Shown here piece after piece: positions 59,100-64,000 of a stretch of 64,000 bases of DNA. The notes beneath the pieces are model-generated. The model saw only the letters and a program-made list of their open reading frames with translations. It did no database searches and was not told where the DNA came from. Source of the DNA: an uncultured Verrucomicrobiota bacterium (GTDB lineage Bacteria; Verrucomicrobiota; Kiritimatiellia; CAIVKH01); contig CALMYG010000022.1 of the NCBI GenBank assembly GCA_937873455.1, positions 62,001 to 126,000 on the forward strand, read 5' to 3'. A program made the position numbers and the translations under genes. The stretch's first letter is position 1; each line of letters opens with the position of its first letter.

Positions 59100-59761
59100 G
59101 GTGAACCTCCGGAAAAGAGCCAGCGCCCAAACGCGGGTAAATCGTCGAAGAGCGGGACGCCGCACGCGACCAGTCGTTGGCGGGATTGATGGCCGGCGTC
59201 CAGCAGTACGCAATCCACCCCCATTGCCCGGGCGACTTCCCAGTCGTGGCGCGTATCGCCCACCATCAACGTCACGGATGGATCGAGTTCCAGTTCCTTG
59301 ATGAGGCGGACGCCCTGCTCAATTTTGCCTTCGGCATAGTGATTGTTCGCCCCGGAGAGGTGATGAAAAACCTGGCGCAACCGCTTTTCGGCAATCAGGG
59401 TCTCCAGCGTTTCCTGCCGGTAGGCGGAGAGCACGACTTGGGTTACGCCGTGGCGCTGCAGGGCGTCCAGCAGGGATCGCGCACCGGGTTGGAGGCGCAG
59501 ACGCGACCGCCGGCGCTCGTAGCGGGTGATGAATTCGGTCCCGACCTGCTCAAAGGGGGTTCGCCGGAAGTCAAAACCCAACATTTCATAATACCGTTGA
59601 ACCGGGAAATCGAAAATATCCTGGTAACGGGCATAGGAAAGCGGGGGAGCCCGATGCCGTCGGAGAACATCGTTCATAATGGCGCAACACGCCCGGGCAT
59701 CATTTAAAAGGGTTCCGTTCCAGTCCCAGATAACGGCGGTATAGGGTATGGGCTTCATCAT
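59084..59761 (-). CDS. HAD-family hydrolase, phosphoglycolate phosphatase-like
   Basis: A 225-residue HAD hydrolase with an alpha-helical C1 cap. Motif I is AVIWDWNGTLLND; the second acid (D+2) is Asn instead of Asp, as in a subset of HAD proteins, which may change activity. Motif II VVLSAYRQET, the Lys in YAEGKIEQGV and motif IV MVGDTRHDWEVARAMG are present. Substrate unknown. The start at 59761 (MMKPIPY) is used; 59758 is equally possible. Its 3' end overlaps the SRAP start by 16 bases, so they are probably co-transcribed. Confidence 0.87.
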   Translation of the reverse strand: MMKPIPYTAVIWDWNGTLLNDARACCAIMNDVLRRHRAPPLSYARYQDIFDFPVQRYYEMLGFDFRRTPFEQVGTEFITRYERRRSRLRLQPGARSLLDALQRHGVTQVVLSAYRQETLETLIAEKRLRQVFHHLSGANNHYAEGKIEQGVRLIKELELDPSVTLMVGDTRHDWEVARAMGVDCVLLDAGHQSRQRLVACGVPLFDDLPAFGRWLFSGGSPCADA

Positions 59762-59897
59762 GGTGGTCCCGGTAAAACTACCAAAACTATTTGTGTTTCG
59801 TCTGCCCAAAAGGGTTGACCTGCTCCAACCATCTTCCTATATTCGCAATCATGTTGTCACGCGCTGCTTATGTCGAACCTTTGCCGGGAGATTTCCT

Positions 59898-60479
59898 ATG
59901 ATACCTGCACGCTGGTTGGCTCTTGCTCTCACCCTCTGTCTTTTTGCCGCGATGCTCCCGGTCGAAGTGGTTCAGGCCCAACCCGCCCAGCGCAATCCCA
60001 TCAGTATTCGCAAGGTGGACGGCGGCAAAGCCCCGACTCCGGTCTTCCAGGTTCGCGGTTCGCAATCCCAAGGCCGGTCCAAGGATTGGTTCCGGGTCTT
60101 TGTTGAGTACGATTCCGAGCCGGATTGGATCGACGAGTTGAGCTTCACCTTTTATGTCCTGGTTCGCGGCAAATCCAAGGACGCACCTCCGGTCACCCTG
60201 TTCAAGGGCGAAACGGCTTACATCCATATTCCGTCCGGCAAGCGTCATCAGGCGGACATGTACCTTCACCCGAACATCATCGCCCGGTTTGGCGATGTCG
60301 CCCAGGTTGCCGTGGAGGTTCGCGAGGGCGGTCGGGTGCTTGCCCGTACCGGCAAACCCGAGCCGACCGAAGCGTGGTGGGAGCGTATTACGCCCGTAGC
60401 CGGCGTTTTACTGGATCGCGGACAAACCCCGTTCGCTCTGGTGGATATTGATGATCAGGAAATCATCAAACCCCGATAG
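59898..60479 (+). CDS. Exported protein of the Amuc_1100 locus (Amuc_1102-position)
   Basis: A 193-residue exported protein: signal peptide ~1-28 (WLALALTLCLFAAMLPVEVV, cleavage near QAQP), then an all-beta domain (VFQVRGSQSQGRSKDWFRVF, SFTFYVLVRGKSKDAPPVTL) with an Ig-like strand pattern. It is the first gene of the cluster followed by PilM-like, Amuc_1100-like and Amuc_1099-like genes, matching the position of Akkermansia Amuc_1102, which is reported to have an IgG-like fold. GGGAG is eight bases before the ATG. It probably sits in the periplasm with the pilus-like assembly. Confidence 0.75.
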   Translation: MIPARWLALALTLCLFAAMLPVEVVQAQPAQRNPISIRKVDGGKAPTPVFQVRGSQSQGRSKDWFRVFVEYDSEPDWIDELSFTFYVLVRGKSKDAPPVTLFKGETAYIHIPSGKRHQADMYLHPNIIARFGDVAQVAVEVREGGRVLARTGKPEPTEAWWERITPVAGVLLDRGQTPFALVDIDDQEIIKPR

Positions 60480-60500
60480 CATTATTCTGGATACCTGATT

Positions 60501-62174
60501 ATGTCTAAAGGACATCGGATTTTGGCGCTCGATATAGGCGCCAGCACCATTAAACTGGCGGAATTCGTTTCCACCCGCGAAGGCAGCGTCGAGCTGATGA
60601 ACTTCGGGGTCAGTTCCCTCGGCAGCGATGCCGCCTCGGACGCCGAACGCGGCGCGATTATCAGCACGACGATCAAAGAGTTGCTGCACGATTGTAAAAT
60701 CAAATCCGGCCCGGTGCTGTTATCCGTGTCCGGGCAATCCGTTTTCTCGCGCTTCGTCAAGCTGCCTCCGGTGGACAAGGACAAAGTGTATCAGATCATT
60801 CTGTACGAGGCGCAGCAAAACGTCCCGTTCCCGATCAATGAAGTGGTTTGGGATTACCAGTTGATCGGTCGCGGCGAGGGCGAACTGGATGTCATGCTCG
60901 CCGCCATCAAGGCCGATATCATCATCGGGCTGACCGATGCGGTTGAACAGGCCGGTCTTCAGACCGATCTGGTCGATGTCGCCCCGATGGCCTTGTACAA
61001 TGCCGTCCGCTTCAATTACAGCGATACCGACGGCTGTACCTTGGTGGTCGATATCGGTTCCCGTTCCACCGACTTGATTTTCATGGAGCAGGGCCGGGTG
61101 TTTATTCGCAGCGTTCCGGTGGCCGGTAATGCGATCACCCAACAGGTCATGCGCGAATTCGAGTTGTCACACGAAGACGCCGAAGAGATGAAAAAGGCCC
61201 ATGCCTTTGTCGCCTTCGGCGGCGCGTACGAGGACCCCAAGAGTGAAGTTGCCGGAAAAGTTTCCAAAATCGTCCGGAACGTAATGACCCGCATGCATGC
61301 GGAAATTGACCGTTCGATTAAATTCTACCGTACCCAGCAGGGGGGCATGCAGCCGTCCCTGGTGTTGTTGACCGGCGGCAGTTCGACCATCCCGTACCTC
61401 GACGAGTTTCTCAAGGAAAAGCTGAAAGTTGAGGTCACCGATCTCAACCCGTTTATTAACGTACCGGTCAGTCAGCAAATTCCCGCCGACCATATCGGCA
61501 AACATGCGCACGAACTGGCCCAAGTCGTTGGCCTCGCCTTGCGCAAAGCGTTGACCTGTCCAATTGAAGTCAACCTCCTTCCTCCCAAAGTGGTGCAGGA
61601 AAAAGACTTTCGCCGCCGTCAACCGGTGTTGGTCGCCGCCGCGCTGGGCGTGGCCGCCATTGTCGGGCTGTGGGCCCTGTTTTACGCCCGTATGGCCTCC
61701 ATTACCGATGGCATGCGGGGCATGGTTCAGGATAAGGTTGCCGATCTCGAGCGCGTGGAAACGCCGTTGAAATCCATCGAACGCGACACCGAGGAAGTAC
61801 GGCGCCGGATCGGAATCCTGGAGCGCGTTTCAGATAATCGCGGCCAGTGGTTGCAGATGTTGAGCGAAATTCAACGCGCGTTGCCGCCCGACCTCTGGAT
61901 CGTTCAATTGACCCCCGTGCGGATCAGCGATGCCGAAGTTACCGCGAATCCCGAGCTGGCCTTGGGCGCCGTTAAAGGGCTGACCATTCGCGGTATGGGG
62001 TATATCGACAAGGTCCAGTCACCTGATTACATTCGCACGTTCCGCGACAACCTCCGGCAATCCGAATGGTTCTCGGACCGGACGGAATTCATTTCGTTGC
62101 CCACCCCCCCGGCGAATGAGTACACCCGGGAATTCACCCTCTCCGTTGTCTTGGAACAACCCATCCCATTATGA
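60501..62174 (+). CDS. PilM-like ATPase fused to PilN-like membrane domain (Amuc_1101-like)
   Basis: A 557-residue protein. Residues ~6-345 form an actin-like PilM domain: ILALDIGASTIKLAEF, QIILYEAQQNVPFPINEVVW, LVVDIGSRSTDLIFMEQGRV, LVLLTGGSSTIPYLDEFLKE. Then INLLPPK-like VNLLPPKVVQEKDFRRRQ leads into a membrane span (~378-398, PVLVAAALGVAAIVGLWALF), a coiled coil (~405-445) and a PilN-like periplasmic domain. In type IV pili PilM and PilN are separate and interact; here one chain contains both. It overlaps the Amuc_1100-like gene by ATGA. It would form the inner-membrane platform. Confidence 0.9.
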   Translation: MSKGHRILALDIGASTIKLAEFVSTREGSVELMNFGVSSLGSDAASDAERGAIISTTIKELLHDCKIKSGPVLLSVSGQSVFSRFVKLPPVDKDKVYQIILYEAQQNVPFPINEVVWDYQLIGRGEGELDVMLAAIKADIIIGLTDAVEQAGLQTDLVDVAPMALYNAVRFNYSDTDGCTLVVDIGSRSTDLIFMEQGRVFIRSVPVAGNAITQQVMREFELSHEDAEEMKKAHAFVAFGGAYEDPKSEVAGKVSKIVRNVMTRMHAEIDRSIKFYRTQQGGMQPSLVLLTGGSSTIPYLDEFLKEKLKVEVTDLNPFINVPVSQQIPADHIGKHAHELAQVVGLALRKALTCPIEVNLLPPKVVQEKDFRRRQPVLVAAALGVAAIVGLWALFYARMASITDGMRGMVQDKVADLERVETPLKSIERDTEEVRRRIGILERVSDNRGQWLQMLSEIQRALPPDLWIVQLTPVRISDAEVTANPELALGAVKGLTIRGMGYIDKVQSPDYIRTFRDNLRQSEWFSDRTEFISLPTPPANEYTREFTLSVVLEQPIPL

Positions 62175-63202
62175 ATTTCCGAAAAAACAGTATTTTGATC
62201 ATTGGGGGCGGCATAGCCGTCGTACTCTTGGCCATCGCCCTGTTTTTCCTGATTACCTATCAAAAGCAGTACCGGGAAAATCAGGCGGCCTTCAACGCCG
62301 CGCGAAATCGTCTCAACAGCCTGAACCAGCGCAATCCTTTTCCATCGTCCGAGAATGTCACCCTGGCGGGTGAAAACCTTGAACGCCTCCATGACCGCCG
62401 CGAGGCGTTGCAGCAGTCGTTGATGCGCGGTCAGATACGCGCGGAGCAAATCGAACCCGCGCGCTTTGCCCCCATGCTGGAGGAAACCGCCCGACGCATC
62501 CGCGCCAAAGCTTCCGCCGCGTCGGTCACCCTTCCCGCCGACCCCGGATTGGGCTTTCGCGATTATGCCGCCGGCAAGCTTCCCCCGAACGACCCTAAAA
62601 TTATGGAACGGCTGGTTATCCAGATTCGTGGTTTGGAAGATCTCATCGACCTCGCCATTGAAGCCAAGGTGCAATCCGTGGACACGATTGCCCGCGACGA
62701 ATTTGAGATGCGTACTGCCGAAGCTGCCCCTGAAGCGCCGACCGACGTGCGTGGTCGCGGTCGAGGCGCCGCGCCCGTTCGCGGAGCGCCCATGGCCCCG
62801 GTCGTCCGCCCGCTGGTTGCCGGTCTGCCCCTTCCGGAGGAAAGCGATCAATACGAGGTGGAGCGGTTCGTGATTGGTTTCACCGCTCGGGAATCTGCGG
62901 TTTTTGATTTTCTGAACCGGCTTTCCAGTCGCAAAGTCAATTACGCCCTGGTGGATGTTTCCTTCGAGAATACCCGCACCGATGTCGGGCGACCGGTCGA
63001 TATGAAGGCCCGGCTGGCCGCTCTGGCCAGCGCCGCCCGCACCGCGCAACCCGCCATGCCGGGGGTCGCCGCGCCCGAAGTCCGGTTGGAAGACATCTCC
63101 CGCGAGGAACGCGTGGTGAGCGGTCGTGATTTGATTCGCGTGCGAGCCGTTGTCGATATGTACCGATTTACCGATGTCCGCGCAGGGGAGGGCACGCCAT
63201 GA
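62171..63202 (+). CDS. Amuc_1100-family pilus-like protein
   Basis: A 343-residue protein with an N-terminal membrane anchor (~8-29, ILIIGGGIAVVLLAIALFFL), a coiled-coil stretch (YQKQYRENQAAFNAARNRLN, then LERLHDRREALQQSL) and two periplasmic alpha/beta domains of PilO/PilN-like type: IMERLVIQIRGLEDLIDLAI and ESAVFDFLNRLSSRKVNYAL. A Pro/Arg/Ala-rich linker (~195-215) joins them. Both layout and neighbours match Akkermansia Amuc_1100, the host-signalling protein encoded in a type IV pilus-like locus. It is coupled by ATGA to the genes on both sides. It probably acts as the alignment subunit between inner-membrane PilM and the secretin. Confidence 0.83.
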   Translation: MNFRKNSILIIGGGIAVVLLAIALFFLITYQKQYRENQAAFNAARNRLNSLNQRNPFPSSENVTLAGENLERLHDRREALQQSLMRGQIRAEQIEPARFAPMLEETARRIRAKASAASVTLPADPGLGFRDYAAGKLPPNDPKIMERLVIQIRGLEDLIDLAIEAKVQSVDTIARDEFEMRTAEAAPEAPTDVRGRGRGAAPVRGAPMAPVVRPLVAGLPLPEESDQYEVERFVIGFTARESAVFDFLNRLSSRKVNYALVDVSFENTRTDVGRPVDMKARLAALASAARTAQPAMPGVAAPEVRLEDISREERVVSGRDLIRVRAVVDMYRFTDVRAGEGTP

Positions 63203-64000
63203 GTTCCGCCCGCAAACCCACCAGTTGGTTGAGTGTTAATTACGACAAGGTCGCCGTCGTCGTCGTCCTTGTCGCGTTGTTGATCAGCGCCGCGATGCTC
63301 ATGCTGCAGTTGCAAAGCGCCAGTCGCGGCATCTCCCCGCAGGATTTGGTCGCGACGCAGCCGATTGGTGTAACCGCGCTTGACATGGCGCCGCTTGACG
63401 CCTTGGCTGAGCGCATTGCCCAGCCCTACCAGATCGCCTCGGCGCAGCGCCGCATGCTGGTGGGGGATTTGCGGGTCAGCAGCATCCCGGACGGCTTGCC
63501 AATTCCTTTCGATGCCGCAGTCTGCCCCTTCACCGGTGCGAAACAACCCGCCATCATCAGCCCCGAAGAGCGCGATTCGGATGGCGACGGCATCCCCGAT
63601 GTATGGGAAATCAAGTACGGCCTGAATCCTTTTGACCCCTCGGATGCCCAACTCGACATGGACGGCGATGGATTTACCAACCTCGAAGAGTACCTCGCCG
63701 GAACCGATCCCACCAATCCTGAGGACTTCCCGCCCCCGTCCGCCAAGCTGCGCCTGCTCCAGTCGCGCCTGAATCCCTTCAAACTCTTGTTCCAGGGCAC
63801 CCAGCGCCTCCCCAACGGCGAACAAGCCTATCAGTTGAATTTGCGTTCCGGCGATCGAACCCATTTTATCCGCATGAACGAGGATGTTGAAGGGTTCACC
63901 GTCGTCGGGTATGAGGAAAAAGCGCCGGAAGGCCCGACCCTCATTCTTCGCCAGGGTGATAAAACCATGCGCATTGTACAAGGCCGCGTGCGCGACGAAC
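63199..64000 (+). CDS. Amuc_1099-like anchored TSP3 protein (3' part missing)
   Basis: An open frame from the ATG at 63199 (ATGA overlap with the Amuc_1100-like gene) to the right edge, 267 codons visible. A cytosolic N-terminus is followed by one span (~19-39, VAVVVVLVALLISAAMLMLQ), a linker, then two calcium-binding TSP3-like loops (DSDGDGIPDVWEIKYGLNPF and DMDGDGFTNLEEYLAGTDP). A beta region after ~195 (LFQGTQRLPNGEQAYQLNL) resembles a PilP-like domain. In Akkermansia the matching position is Amuc_1099, followed by the secretin Amuc_1098, so a secretin gene is expected just outside the window. Confidence 0.78.
   Translation, partial: MSSARKPTSWLSVNYDKVAVVVVLVALLISAAMLMLQLQSASRGISPQDLVATQPIGVTALDMAPLDALAERIAQPYQIASAQRRMLVGDLRVSSIPDGLPIPFDAAVCPFTGAKQPAIISPEERDSDGDGIPDVWEIKYGLNPFDPSDAQLDMDGDGFTNLEEYLAGTDPTNPEDFPPPSAKLRLLQSRLNPFKLLFQGTQRLPNGEQAYQLNLRSGDRTHFIRMNEDVEGFTVVGYEEKAPEGPTLILRQGDKTMRIVQGRVRDE

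Noticed and set aside
58437..59213. Longer SRAP frame starting at 59213
   Set aside because: SRAP proteins need Cys at position 2, which fixes the start at 59099.

Overview
The window looks like chromosome from an uncultured member of the Verrucomicrobiota/Kiritimatiellota (PVC) group. GC is high-50s by eye and genes are densely packed, often with 4-base ATGA or GTGA stop/start overlaps. The assignment rests on a Minf_1886-family protein, an Amuc_1100-type pilus-like locus in the Akkermansia gene order, a Treponema-like TatT TRAP component, and very large secreted repeat proteins. It is an inference from gene content, not a phylogeny.

Layout. 1-5.7 kb: pyruvate dehydrogenase E1 (cut by the window edge), a PhoR/PhoB-type two-component pair, an MBL-fold hydrolase, a DUF5989 micro-protein and an MscS channel. 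5.9-8.2 kb: yggS, proC and an anchored unknown. 8.2-19.4 kb: a HerA/VirB4-like ATPase and the amidoligase/transglutaminase set (small transglutaminase, circularly permuted ATP-grasp fused to alpha-E, DUF2126 transglutaminase). The set is interrupted at 14.2-16.1 kb by an AT-richer island with a BrnT-like orphan, a PIN/RHH toxin-antitoxin pair and repeat-rich non-coding DNA. 19.6-23.4 kb: TonB receptor, small membrane protein, gluQ and tRNA-Gly(CCC). 23.5-28.1 kb: TRAP transporter (TatT, DctP, fused DctQM) and a second PIN/RHH pair with a clear operator. 28.3-38.1 kb: gpmI, M16 peptidase, Minf_1886, sodium symporter with a coupled micro-protein, an EEP phosphodiesterase, PhoH and CorA.

38.5-52.9 kb is the most unusual part. 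It holds a 2426-residue secreted protein with nine repeats spaced almost exactly 147 residues apart, a 141-residue protein with a RiPP-leader-like N-terminus, two C25 (gingipain-like) cysteine peptidases with identical His-Cys spacing, and a PPC/TSP3 secreted protein. The C-terminus of the giant protein resembles the pre-catalytic domain of both peptidases. I read this as one extracellular protease/substrate system. 53.0-59.8 kb: an M20 hydrolase, then a coupled glycan-assembly operon (GT-C, GT2, flippase, HAD phosphatase), an SRAP protein and a second HAD phosphatase. 59.9-64 kb: the Amuc_1102/1101(PilM)/1100/1099-like locus, cut by the window end.

Non-coding structure: three intergenic copies of a 47-bp module (two TTCCAAnnnTTGGAA palindromes with a fixed 17-base spacer), one of them interrupted by a 39-bp hairpin; a 73-bp inverted repeat; a 59-bp direct repeat; and three promoters whose predicted start falls on, or one base from, the start codon of an SD-less gene.
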